A stretch of DNA of 64,000 nt, from NCBI GenBank assembly GCA_015227615.1, contig JAALGZ010000006.1, positions 1,116,001-1,180,000 on the forward strand, in the 5' to 3' direction. Shown one piece after another: positions 33,295 to 42,044 of this stretch. Each line of letters opens with the position of its first letter. Within the stretch, counting starts at the first letter, position 1. Origin of the DNA: Labyrinthula sp. Ha. Lineage: Eukaryota > Sar > Bigyra > Labyrinthulida > Labyrinthulaceae. The translations under genes were made by a program, and so were the position numbers. Below the pieces are notes generated by a model. It did no database searches and was not told where the DNA came from. It saw only the letters and a program-made list of their open reading frames with translations.

Positions 33295-33764
33295 TTACTC
33301 AGATAGCTTTATGTTGTCTTCGTTGAGTTTCTGAATAGTTAGTTTACAAGATTCAACCATATCTGTTAGATTTCTGACCTCTTGCTCAAGGAGGGAAATT
33401 TTCTTGTCTCTTGATGAAAGTTGTTTGGTCAGGTCTTCTAGTTGAGCGGAATGCTTATTAGAGATGAGTTTATGTTTTGGTTCGTTTATTTTCAATTTTG
33501 CCTGTTTAAGTTCAGCTTTTAGTGTTTGTATTTTATTTTCAAGCTTCTGATATTTTTCTTCTGCAGTGATTAATTCTTGTTGCTTATTGTTCTCGTGTTT
33601 GGCTACGAGAAGAGCTTTTTCCAACCCTCTATTTTGCTTTTGAATAAGCACGTACTATATTTATAGAGAACTTGAATGTTTACTTTTTTCCAAAGTTGTT
33701 CGTAATCAAGATACACTTGGTTTAGAATGTCCTCGTTTTCCTTTGCTCTTTCTGTGTTTTTCAT
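33295..33764 (-). CDS. Small coiled-coil protein, uncharacterised (2 exons)
   Basis: A 146-aa protein not recognised. Exon 1 (33684-33764) starts at the ATG ending at 33764 (MKNTERAKENEDILNQ). A 29-nt intron (33655-33683, GTAAAC to TATAG) joins LWKK to YVLIQKQ in phase. Almost the whole protein is coiled coil rich in K, E, L and Q, including a segment near LTKQLSSRDKKISLLEQEV. It is convergent with the PabA-PabB gene, the stop codons being 8 bp apart. A GCCGCCCAAAATA block immediately upstream resembles the TTTTGGGC element. Confidence 0.78.
33655..33683 (-). other. Spliceosomal intron, 29 nt
   Basis: GTAAAC to AATATAG in the small coiled-coil gene; it joins two heptad-rich frames. Confidence 0.85.
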
Positions 33765-33775
33765 TATATAGAGCC

Positions 33776-33787
33776 GCCGCCCAAAAT
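33776..33787 (-). promoter_or_regulatory. Variant TTTTGGGC element
   Basis: CCGCCCAAAATA is the complement of TATTTTGGGCGG. It sits about 12 bp upstream of the coiled-coil gene start and matches the first eight bases of the 12-mer. Confidence 0.4.
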
Positions 33788-33788
33788 A

Positions 33789-36403
33789 AGCCAAAGAAGC
33801 AATATAGGATTACCGCAAAATTCCTAAAAAAGAAAATTTCAAGTTACAATATCTCCCAAGGTCAATACTAAAGGGCCTCTTTCACTAGAATCAGCATTAG
33901 TATCTGCTGCTGAAACTCTTGATTAAAGGAGTTAAGGGTCCTCTTACAGTTCAAAAGAAAAATAGCATCTTTCTTGGTTTCATGTTTTTCGGAAATTCTT
34001 GCGGAGTTTATCTACTCGGAGCGAACTATTGAAAACTCAGATACTCGAAATTGAGGATTAATTACCAGAAAGAACATTAGAATATAAAGTGAACAAACTC
34101 GAGCTATCTTCAGTGACCTACAAGTCAATCCGAAGACAAATTACTCAAAGGAGGCTTTGTAAAGAACCAACAAGTTCCTTAATATTTTCTAAAAGCATTG
34201 AAATGTAACTAAACCGAATGATGCTAAGTATTTTTACTTGTTTTGAGTCACGCTTAAATTTAGTTTTCAACTTTCTGTTAGCTCTTACCCTTTTTATTGT
34301 TTTATACTTGAGATTGTGTCATGAGATTGGGTATGGTTTCATTTCCCAAAGTATGTATCCACTATTATCACTAAACTATTTAATACTGTTAGGATAATGA
34401 ATAACTGATTAAATATCCACGATAAAGAAACTTTCTTGGTCTGAAAAAAATAAATCTTTTGACTGCATATCTATTTGCTCCATTGCTTATCATTAGGGGT
34501 GGGATTTAATGAAAATTATCAATAAATATTTGATAATCATTTTCGTTCTGATTATCAATAAAAGAATTGGGTTTTTGATTTTCATCGAATGTTTCTGATT
34601 TTACTTTGATTATCAATTGACTACCAATAATAAATTGGGCCACATGGTCTTTGAAGCAACGACCCAACAACGTATATTTTACTTATGCACCGCGCGAAAA
34701 TCCATATAAAAAGACCATATGACCCGGGAATAAGCAGTAAAGGAATGCAGCATTGGCATATGTAACGTTTCTTAACGAAAGGCTCTACCTCATCATAACG
34801 GTAAGGCCCCTGTTATGGTACTGCCGCGGTACAGACTTGGCCAAGAAATTTATTACGCTAAGGTACGGTTCTACTGTTAAGAGAATCTATTCATATGCCC
34901 CAGTACTTAGAAGAATTCTATGCGATGACAACATGAAATATAGATTTTTGACCGGTTGGCTCAAGGCTATGTGACCAAATTCATTATTGACAATCAATAA
35001 TCAATCAAAATGTTTTGGGAATTATTAGAATCAATCAACAAGAAAAATATGGGGAATTTCATTATTGATAAATATCAATGAGTCAAATCCCACCCCTACT
35101 TATCCTTCTAAATTGTTCGAACTACAGACACGGATCTTGTACATGAGAACTCTCTTGCCAAAACATTTACCCTCTACTCCACACGCATCCAACTAATATT
35201 TAACTTCTTTTAGAACCTAAGGGGTTGGTTTTTGAAGTCTTGGTGAATTGATTATCGTACATTTATATTTGTTTTCTCTGGTAGTGATTTGCATGGAGTA
35301 TGTTTATGATGGTTCTGTTGATTTGGAGTTTATGCAGCTTGAAGTGTATGGAATTAGGAGTGCTGTTTGTGTACAGCATCTGGAAGCTGCTCACGTGGGG
35401 TGTGCGCAAGTTTTTTGAAGATACGCCAAGCACGGCTTTAGGTTGAATGTAGCAAGCATGGAATAATGGTTATTATTTGATGGGTTGAAAGCATAAGACA
35501 ACTAGTCTTTCTAAGAACCAAAGAAACTTGCTTCCAGGGCTTGATAGTATGAGTTAGCGCTTAAAGATACAAAAGTTAACTGGTATATGTTGCAACGACT
35601 TCTATTCCTTGCCTTGAGTCTTATTCTTTCTTTCTTCATCTAAGATATATGTTTCAATTGTTTCATTAGCTCCAAGCATAAGAAAAATTGAACCATATTT
35701 ATTTGCTTGAGTTGGGTGCATACTTCTTCCTCAGATTTCTTGGAAACAAGGTAATTATTTTCTCTTTCACATCTTAATCTTGACATGAAGATCGTGTGGA
35801 AGCATAATCTTCATGTAGCAACATATAGCTCAAAATCTCGATTGTTAGTCCATGCTTAGATCTTAGCCTATAGAACGCCAAGACTTTCCTTTAAATAGAG
35901 TAACACTTATTTTGTTATTATATAAATCTTAAAACAGTTCTTTATAACTGTTTTCTCTCATGGATTAAGTACGGATCTCACCAAAGTAAGAGAGTTATAT
36001 ATATGGAGCAGATACTACTCTGGGATTAATGCCCTTTGCTTGGAAACTGAAAATTATTTACACAATAGTTTATCCTTATATTTTTTTCCTTCATTCTCTA
36101 CTCAATGTCTCCCCAGGTCTTTTACAGAATACAGTAGCCAGCGTCTTTTGTAACAGCTGCTTTGTATTTATGAATACCCTTTCATGAACTCTATAAGCTA
36201 GAGTTTGTGCTAAAACTTATCAATGTTTGTGTTTATTTCTTATTCAGTTTACTCCACAATATCTCAAAACAGCAAAGTCATGATATCTATGATTCACGAC
36301 AAAAACAATTGGACCAACTAGTTCCAGAAGGTATAATAAAAAGTATTTAAATGATTTTTCGTTAAACAGAGCGCATAAAACAAATTATAAGAAAAAATAT
36401 AGC
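33789..36403. other. Gene-free region with one TIR element
   Basis: Apart from the TIR element at 34494-35098 I see nothing supported. The rest is AT-rich with short chance frames. Confidence 0.6.
34494..35098. mobile_element. Non-autonomous TIR element (MITE-like), copy 2
   Basis: 605 bp with near-perfect ends: TAGGGGTGGGATTTAATG at the left and CAAATCCCACCCCTA at the right, flanked by TA. The subterminal TCTGATTATCAATAAAAGAA and the internal CATATG-containing part align with copy 1 (29614-30095). It has no transposase. Confidence 0.82.
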
Positions 36404-36869
36404 TCATCTCTGTTTTAACAGCTCCTCATTTACCCATAGACTCATGAACACCGCTACTTCTCTTCTACTATAACCTACAGACAAGCTATAATGTACCATC
36501 AGTAACCAATTCTTTTCGTAATCAGCTAACACCTTCCTAACAAAAAGTTGTTTTTGCAACCTTAAGGTAAGTAACATGATATTAAACAAAGAATTTCATA
36601 AGAGAACGAATCCTTGAAGACACACATTATCTACACTAGGATAGAGTCTAACCCCAACCTAGGCATTGAGTATTTACATAAGATAGGGAAAGAATATGCA
36701 GTATGTAGTTTAACTTTCCCAATGTTTTTTTATATTTCGGGTTCAGATCTTCAACGGGAATTGGTTCTAGTTGTAAGACCAATACTGTAAAGGAAACCAC
36801 CCCATTCTTATGGGTAAAGATGTTAGGAAAAACCTGACGTAAACACAACTCAATAAAAGTTTCTTTCAT
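36404..36869 (-). CDS. Possible small gene with a 19-nt intron, uncertain
   Basis: An ATG at 36869 opens a plausible protein: MKETFIELCLRQVFPNIF, then GVVSFTVLVLQLEPIPVEDL, then KLNYILHILSLSY. Removing a 19-nt stretch (36659-36677, GTAAATACTC to CCTAG) continues it as VGVRLYPSVDNVCLQGFVLL. An in-frame TGA follows, after which the same frame is open to 36404 (LQKQLFVRKVLADYEKNW). Either the gene ends at the TGA near 36595, or another intron removes it, or it is broken. The family is not recognised. It is tandem with, and downstream of, the gene at 37188-37952. Confidence 0.3.
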
Positions 36870-37187
36870 CCCTCATTATAAAAATAAGTTAATAGAAGTT
36901 GAAACCTATTAAAGCTCGTCACCACCCATTTGACAAGATTTAATAAGCATGTGAATAAGAATATTAATAAGTTTGCTTCCTTAGTTCAGTTCGTTCTCAG
37001 CCTTCTAAAATTGGGTAATAATTACAGTAAGTTGAATAATTATTTCTATAGGAAGAAAAAAAATAAACTCAAGGCAATTTATGCAAGCTATTAAACTACA
37101 TGTACAAAAACTATAAGCAGTTAGAATATAACATTAAAAGCCAAGCGCTTTAATCTACCATCACTAGAGATATATGAAAAAAATAAC

Positions 37188-37952
37188 TTATATAACTCTT
37201 AGCTGGTATAACAACATAAAAGTACTCATGACCATTTGAGGCTTTGCAACAAAATCTTCCAAGTTCGTAAAGACAATTTGTACCTCTTTTAACTTCTTTC
37301 CCTTCCAGCCATTCTTCGCATAAGAAACCTTTACTCCACCTCGAAGTTTCTGGGCAGCATTGAGTTCCCTAACCTCGTATACAAAAGTACCTTTCTTCTT
37401 CTTTTTCTTCGCATGAAATGAATGAACTGGATTACCTTGATTATCATAAGCTTGGATCATTCCATTTACCATAGTACCAGACATTAAAACGTGGTTTCCA
37501 TCTTCAGAAAACAAGTGAAAGTCCTCAACAATAGTTTTCGAATTTTCATTCAGTGTTATTATCGCCTTTCCAGCTTGGATTCTGTCTTGCCCAAAAAACA
37601 TGAAAACTTCAATTGTTACAATTACTTTGCCATTTCTTCCTACTTCAGTAGTCTTTGTTTCTCTCATTCCAAAAACAGGGATTTTTTCCTTAACCCCGGG
37701 GATTATTGCCGTCAAATAAAATTGTCTTCCGGCTTCAGGCCTGGAGGGGTCATCGGATGATATAGTTAAAAATGTTCGTTGAAACGCTTCCAGGGATGAG
37801 GAGAATGCGCCTAGAAGTTGGTTATATGGTTCTCCACCAGCTAACAACGGCCTTTTGGATGGAATAGCAACAGGGAGCAACCCCCTTTCGATTTGAGTTG
37901 CCTGTAGTTCTCTATCCGAGACAATCTGGCAATCTATCGGACTTCTGGACAT
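37188..37952 (-). CDS. Uncharacterised beta-rich protein, faintly scramblase/tubby-like
   Basis: A 254-aa intronless protein from the ATG at 37952. Residues 1-75 are Pro/Ser-rich and probably disordered. Residues about 80-254 alternate short beta-type strands (VIVTIEVFMFFG, AGKAIITLNE, HVLMSGTMVNG, GTFVYEVREL). They contain a Lys run (AKKKKKKGTF) and end in a hydrophobic segment, MVMSTFMLLYQLRV. The order of strands around YDNQGNPVHSF and a terminal hydrophobic helix recalls phospholipid-scramblase/LURP/tubby barrels, but the match is weak and I would not assign a function. It is divergent from the tandem trio that starts at 38.2 kb. Confidence 0.65.
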   Translation of the reverse strand: MSRSPIDCQIVSDRELQATQIERGLLPVAIPSKRPLLAGGEPYNQLLGAFSSSLEAFQRTFLTISSDDPSRPEAGRQFYLTAIIPGVKEKIPVFGMRETKTTEVGRNGKVIVTIEVFMFFGQDRIQAGKAIITLNENSKTIVEDFHLFSEDGNHVLMSGTMVNGMIQAYDNQGNPVHSFHAKKKKKKGTFVYEVRELNAAQKLRGGVKVSYAKNGWKGKKLKEVQIVFTNLEDFVAKPQMVMSTFMLLYQLRVI

Positions 37953-38072
37953 TTTCTTGTTACTTTTTTACTTTCGTTTCAACTGAACGGTTTACTATGG
38001 GCTACATGGCCCCAGAAACTGTAAAAAACTGTGGTAAAGCAATATTGTAAGTCTCAGGTTCCGTTAACAATT

Positions 38073-38080
38073 AACGGTTA
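38073..38080. promoter_or_regulatory. AACGGTTA element before the tandem trio
   Basis: Exact octamer 65 bp before the ATG at 38145. A near copy (AACGGTTT) lies at about 37986, upstream of the divergent gene ending at 37952. Confidence 0.35.
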
Positions 38081-38112
38081 CTCGAACTTGTTTCTCTTTA
38101 GAAGAAAAAGCT

Positions 38113-38114
<2 letters not shown>

Positions 38115-38146
<32 letters not shown>
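38115..38146. repeat. (AT)16 microsatellite
   Basis: 32 bp of uninterrupted AT. It abuts, and supplies the first bases of, a possible ATG at 38145, so length variation could affect the 5' end of the gene. Confidence 0.95.
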
Positions 38147-38148
<2 letters not shown>

Positions 38149-38222
38149 GTTTGATTCTAAGGAGGCAAATAGAATCTATTTGTCTATATCTTATCATCCT
38201 TCTAGCTTTTTATGTTCTGCAA

Positions 38223-39149
38223 ATGGAAGTTACGTGGGTTACATTTGGGTTCTCACAGGGTTTAGAAACAAGAGAGGTTGACGTGGACCAGAATACAAAA
38301 GCCATTTTCACAGTTAAATTGAGGGACAAGCTGCTTCCTAAACACCAAATACTAACTAAAAAATATGTTGCAGATTTTTTCACCTCAAGAAGCATAATAC
38401 CTAGGGCAAAGCAATTTCAAGCTTATAAGAATTCTTCTCTCAGTATCTTGAATCCTGTTGACAAAGTTCTTGAGATTAAAGACCTTGTTGTTAAAGACAA
38501 GATTTCCTTAGCAGTATTAATGTCAGAACTAAGATTCATGAAATATGTTGATTTTGATAGTCCAGAGGATTATCTAAGTTATGAAACAATTGCAAAAAGA
38601 GTTATGATCCTGAAACACATAAAAATGTTAAAAGAAATTTTTGAAGGATCAACAACCGTAGTAGATGTAAGAAAAAAAATCTGCACTTCCACTTCTTTTC
38701 GAGAACTTCGCATTGAAGATACTGCTGCAAGCTTCAACAATCTGTTTTCATATCTATCGACCTTAAAAACGTGTGTACTAAGAATACAAAATGAAATTCC
38801 TTCCGAAAATGTTGACGATGTTTTTTCCAAATACTTCAAGAATATGGAACACCCAAACAATCAAATAATTCTTTTTCTAGATAAGTTTTTAAGTAAGATC
38901 CCTATTCAAAATTTATGGGAGTTTAGCTATATGTCAGGAAAAATCAATAATCTCTTGTATAGGAATTTGCACGAGAAAGGATTTCAGCTAGAAGTACTTG
39001 CAAATTCTTTAAGGCAATGTATTCATCAAACAGAAACTGTTTGCCGTCTATTGCATAGAGTTCGTGTTACAGATCTCTCATGGAGTAATGACAGGCTTGA
39101 ACTAGGTGACGGAGATGTGCTTGTATTAGGTGTTAAAATACCGAATTAG
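38223..39149 (+). CDS. Uncharacterised protein, first of a tight tandem trio
   Basis: 308 aa from the ATG at 38223 (MEVTWVTFGFSQGLETREV). The frame is open further up to an ATG at 38145, which would add a hydrophobic 26-residue lead (ICLYLIILLAFYVL). I prefer 38223 because the lead looks like untranslated DNA after an AT microsatellite and contains intron-like GT...TTCTAG. Not recognised. The first 75 residues look beta-rich (TWVTFGFSQ, KAIFTVKLRDKLL), the remainder helical (AKRVMILKHIKMLKEIF and QCIHQTETVCRLLHRV), ending LELGDGDVLVLGVKIPN. The next gene starts 11 bp after its stop. Confidence 0.7.
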   Translation: MEVTWVTFGFSQGLETREVDVDQNTKAIFTVKLRDKLLPKHQILTKKYVADFFTSRSIIPRAKQFQAYKNSSLSILNPVDKVLEIKDLVVKDKISLAVLMSELRFMKYVDFDSPEDYLSYETIAKRVMILKHIKMLKEIFEGSTTVVDVRKKICTSTSFRELRIEDTAASFNNLFSYLSTLKTCVLRIQNEIPSENVDDVFSKYFKNMEHPNNQIILFLDKFLSKIPIQNLWEFSYMSGKINNLLYRNLHEKGFQLEVLANSLRQCIHQTETVCRLLHRVRVTDLSWSNDRLELGDGDVLVLGVKIPN

Positions 39150-39160
39150 GGGTTAAGTAA

Positions 39161-40201
39161 ATGGAAAACAGTCAAACTGAAGGTGAAACTAAAGATTCAA
39201 TTCTAGACAAATTTTCATGTTTTGATTGCAGGAAGGTGTTCAGAACTGAGCAATTTCTGAGGAATCATTGTTTGAGGAAAGGGCACAGATTTAATTATAT
39301 GGAAGGTACTCGGAACGAGGAAACAAATGTGAAAAAATATCGGTCATTGAAAGTTAAATATAATGCTTTGAAGAAAAGGTATGAGGAAATTAAAGAAGAT
39401 TTACAAAACCAAAGAAAGGCACAAAATGATATGTTTTACGACAAAATAGAAAATGTCAAGCTAAAGGAAAGGGAGAACTGCAGCGTTAATTTCAAGAGTG
39501 TGTTGGTTGAAAAAGAGAAGAATTTATGCTTGCGCTTAGAGATTGAGAAAGAAAAGTTCAATGGGATGAAGAAGAGTTTAGAGATGAAAATTTGCAAGCT
39601 GGAAAAGGAAAATTCAATCCTGCGCTTTCAAGTTTTCCAGGGATTGAAAGCTGGACAAAGATCTTCCAAGTTTAGCGAGGGAGAAGAGAAATTTACTACA
39701 GAAATTTCTCTCTCAATAAGAAAACAGCAGCAGCGTATCTTTAGAAGGATAACTCATATGAAAATCGTAAAAATTCTTAGAGCGGCCTTTGAGCAACTTA
39801 AATTGAAGAATGAACCAGAGTCAGAAGCAAAAAGGTTTCTTCTAGGGAAAACTTCAACAATCGACTCAACATATTTGGATACTAACCGAGCTGCAGCGAA
39901 ATTAAATGGGTTAATGAACAGTCTGCCCGCATCATACTCTTCAATTGTAGATGAGATGCAAAACAATCCTGAATGGTTAGAAAAAACAAAAAAACTCGAG
40001 TATGACTTTGCTGATACGCAAATACCTATGGCGAGCTCTGAAGAAGAACATCTAAGTGCCAGTATTGACCTAGTGATAGAAGCAATAGTAGGTAAAAAGT
40101 GCACTATTGCAGTAGTCGTTTCGGATTTTGAAGTTGAATCTGTTCCAAGAAAAGAGTTTGAAAATGTTTCATGGGATCAGAAGCTTGAATTTGCCGTTTA
40201 A
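39161..40201 (+). CDS. C2H2 zinc-finger coiled-coil protein, possibly DZIP1-like
   Basis: A 346-aa intronless protein with one zinc finger at residues 20-43 (FSCFDCRKVFRTEQFLRNHC ending LRKGH), then a long coiled coil (about 55-165), then a less charged helical C-terminal half. A single C2H2 finger followed by coiled coil recalls DZIP1/Iguana, a basal-body and transition-zone protein (finger pattern CPYCxKVFxxxxFLxxHxxRRH). The DZIP1 N-terminal domain is absent and the second half is not recognised, so the call is tentative. It starts 11 bp after the previous stop and ends 4 bp before the next ATG. Confidence 0.7.
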   Translation: MENSQTEGETKDSILDKFSCFDCRKVFRTEQFLRNHCLRKGHRFNYMEGTRNEETNVKKYRSLKVKYNALKKRYEEIKEDLQNQRKAQNDMFYDKIENVKLKERENCSVNFKSVLVEKEKNLCLRLEIEKEKFNGMKKSLEMKICKLEKENSILRFQVFQGLKAGQRSSKFSEGEEKFTTEISLSIRKQQQRIFRRITHMKIVKILRAAFEQLKLKNEPESEAKRFLLGKTSTIDSTYLDTNRAAAKLNGLMNSLPASYSSIVDEMQNNPEWLEKTKKLEYDFADTQIPMASSEEEHLSASIDLVIEAIVGKKCTIAVVVSDFEVESVPRKEFENVSWDQKLEFAV

Positions 40202-40205
40202 CTAA

Positions 40206-41630
40206 ATGAAAAGTTTCAATGAAACACTCGATAATACAAGCGAGTCCTTGCCTTCTACCTCATCAAAGATATATCATAATAGCATAGAAAGGTTGAAGCG
40301 AGAAAAGGCAAATATAGAACATTCATTGAAGACGAACAAACTGAGTACGCTTTTAGCCAAAAACGAGTGCTTGAGTGCTCAAATACAAGAAACTCAGCTT
40401 CTACTTCGGAAGGCGGAGAAAGAGAAGAATAGTGTGGTTGAGGACTTACAAAAAAAACTGGCCACAATTACAAAAAACTTGACATACACATTTGAAGACT
40501 TTTCTAATTTGAGAGAAAAGGCTAGAAACAGAGGAGAACCAAGTCCTCGAAGTAAGGACATTCTTGAATTAGCACTCAACCAATTCTATGATCTGAACGA
40601 GGAAAAAGAAAAGATCGAAAGGGCTTCTAAGAGGGAAAGTAGTTGTCTCACTAGACAAGTTGACAGTCTACGCCAGATCATACACTCGATGAAAGATAAG
40701 TTTGAGGTCGTTTTGAACGAAAAAAATGAAGAACTAGCAACAATTACGGAAGAGCTTGCTATAGAGAAGCAGAAAGGGCAAATGATGCAAGGACAATTGG
40801 AAGAACACAGGCACGATTTTCAAGAGGTGAAAGAAAAACATGAGTCAATGAACACAATGAAGTTAAGTTTAAAACAAAAGGAAACTGAATTAATCAATTT
40901 ACAGCAGAAAAATGAGAATCTACTATTAAAACTTGAGTCGGAAGAAAAGGAAAAGAAAAACTTTCACTGCATAGAAACAAAGGCAAAGCGTCTCGAAAAG
41001 AGGTTGAAGAGAAGTGAAGATTTTGTTCTAAAGTTAAGTGCTAAGCTAAGAATTATTGAGCAAGAAGTGCAGGAAAAGAATAATAATTTGAATCAAGCTA
41101 ATAAAAACTTTGAAGATGAGGCGGAAAAAAACAAAGAATTAAGGGAGAAGGTGGATCAACTTTGTCAGAGACTTAAATTTCAAACGAAGAAAGAAAAGCT
41201 CAGTCGAGAACATGGCAGACTAGAGGCTTCTAGGATGGCTCAAAAAAAGGATTCTAAAATTTGTCATCTAAAAAAGAAGTTAAAGGCTGCTGTCAAAAGG
41301 AGCAAGCTTCTACGAAATAAACTAAATTTATTTCAGGAGAGGTTAAAGGCAGGCGCAGAACATCTTTCGCCGTATCTTTCAAAGACGTTATCTAAGGAAG
41401 AGGTCCAAGTAGAGATTATAAAGCTAGCTGATAATTTAAAGAACTCATCCCGAAAGCAAAAACAAATTATTGCCATTTTTCAAGAAAAAGACAAGATAAT
41501 CCAAAATTTGAAACAAGCCATAGAAGATACAAACTCACTGAACATAAAGTTAAAACAGAAGGTCTCAGTCCTGCTTTCAAAAAGTGACGTTATATACCAA
41601 AAGTTTTTAAATGAACTAGAAAAAAGTTAA
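40206..41630 (+). CDS. Long coiled-coil protein, uncharacterised
   Basis: A 474-aa intronless protein, almost entirely coiled coil from about residue 25 to 460, very rich in K, E and L, with no recognisable globular domain. A Ser/Thr-rich N-terminus (ETLDNTSESLPSTSSK) and a GEPSPRSKDI stretch near residue 118 could be phosphorylation sites. Its ATG lies 4 bp after the stop of the zinc-finger gene, leaving no room for a normal promoter or polyadenylation site. Its stop lies 3 bp from the SmB stop on the other strand. A structural role at the basal body or cytoskeleton is possible by context only. Confidence 0.8.
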   Translation: MKSFNETLDNTSESLPSTSSKIYHNSIERLKREKANIEHSLKTNKLSTLLAKNECLSAQIQETQLLLRKAEKEKNSVVEDLQKKLATITKNLTYTFEDFSNLREKARNRGEPSPRSKDILELALNQFYDLNEEKEKIERASKRESSCLTRQVDSLRQIIHSMKDKFEVVLNEKNEELATITEELAIEKQKGQMMQGQLEEHRHDFQEVKEKHESMNTMKLSLKQKETELINLQQKNENLLLKLESEEKEKKNFHCIETKAKRLEKRLKRSEDFVLKLSAKLRIIEQEVQEKNNNLNQANKNFEDEAEKNKELREKVDQLCQRLKFQTKKEKLSREHGRLEASRMAQKKDSKICHLKKKLKAAVKRSKLLRNKLNLFQERLKAGAEHLSPYLSKTLSKEEVQVEIIKLADNLKNSSRKQKQIIAIFQEKDKIIQNLKQAIEDTNSLNIKLKQKVSVLLSKSDVIYQKFLNELEKS

Positions 41631-41633
41631 AAT

Positions 41634-42044
41634 TTACATTGGAGGAAGACTCATGCTTGGTGGTAAGTTAATTCCGTTGTTTCCAGAAGCAAGATTTACT
41701 CCCCTTCCAAGTCCAACGGGAGCTCTGCTTGACACAGGGACTGCTGTTCCAGTCGGTTTTTGCGTAGATTGCTGCTTTTTAGCTTGAGGAGGTGCTTCTA
41801 CTTGTAGAGATACCACATTCTCCCCTCTTAATAGTATTAACCCTATAGGTCTCTTTTCTTCAACATCTGCCAAATCTTCCTTACTGTTTTTCTTCAAACG
41901 GTACTCTTCAGTGTGAGACAAAACAAGGTTCATATGTCGGTCAAAGGCTAAGAATGTTCCAACCATACACCTGCTATCTGCGAGCGTCACACGTATTCTG
42001 TGATTAATGTATCCCAACATCCTCGTTGTCTTATTCATTGGCAT
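41634..42044 (-). CDS. Sm protein B (SmB/SNRPB) of spliceosomal snRNPs
   Basis: 136 aa, core component of the heptameric Sm ring on U1, U2, U4 and U5 snRNAs. The Sm1 motif is IRVTLADSRCMVGTFLAFDRHMNLVL and the Sm2 motif is GLILLRGENVVSLQVEAPP, here split as IRVTLADSRCMVGTF, AFDRHMNLVL and GLILLRGENVVSL. LRGENVVS with a following EGPP-like EAPP is diagnostic of SmB. The Gly/Pro tail is short (about 55 residues) with GLGRGV but no PPPGM repeats. Start is the ATG at 42044 (MPMNKTTRMLGYINHRI); the ATG at 42038 is also possible. Longer frames use TTG. Its presence agrees with the introns seen in the window. Confidence 0.92.
   Translation of the reverse strand: MPMNKTTRMLGYINHRIRVTLADSRCMVGTFLAFDRHMNLVLSHTEEYRLKKNSKEDLADVEEKRPIGLILLRGENVVSLQVEAPPQAKKQQSTQKPTGTAVPVSSRAPVGLGRGVNLASGNNGINLPPSMSLPPM

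Noticed and set aside
38031-38222. N-terminal extension with a hydrophobic segment for the 38.2-kb gene
   Set aside because: The longest frame begins with GTG and reads through an (AT)16 repeat; the body of the protein is soluble-like and starts well at 38223. The ATG at 38145 remains possible.
39149-40206. Joining the tandem trio into one gene through short introns at 39130-39160 or near 40195
   Set aside because: The possible GT-AG segments there lead directly into stop codons in all tested phases.
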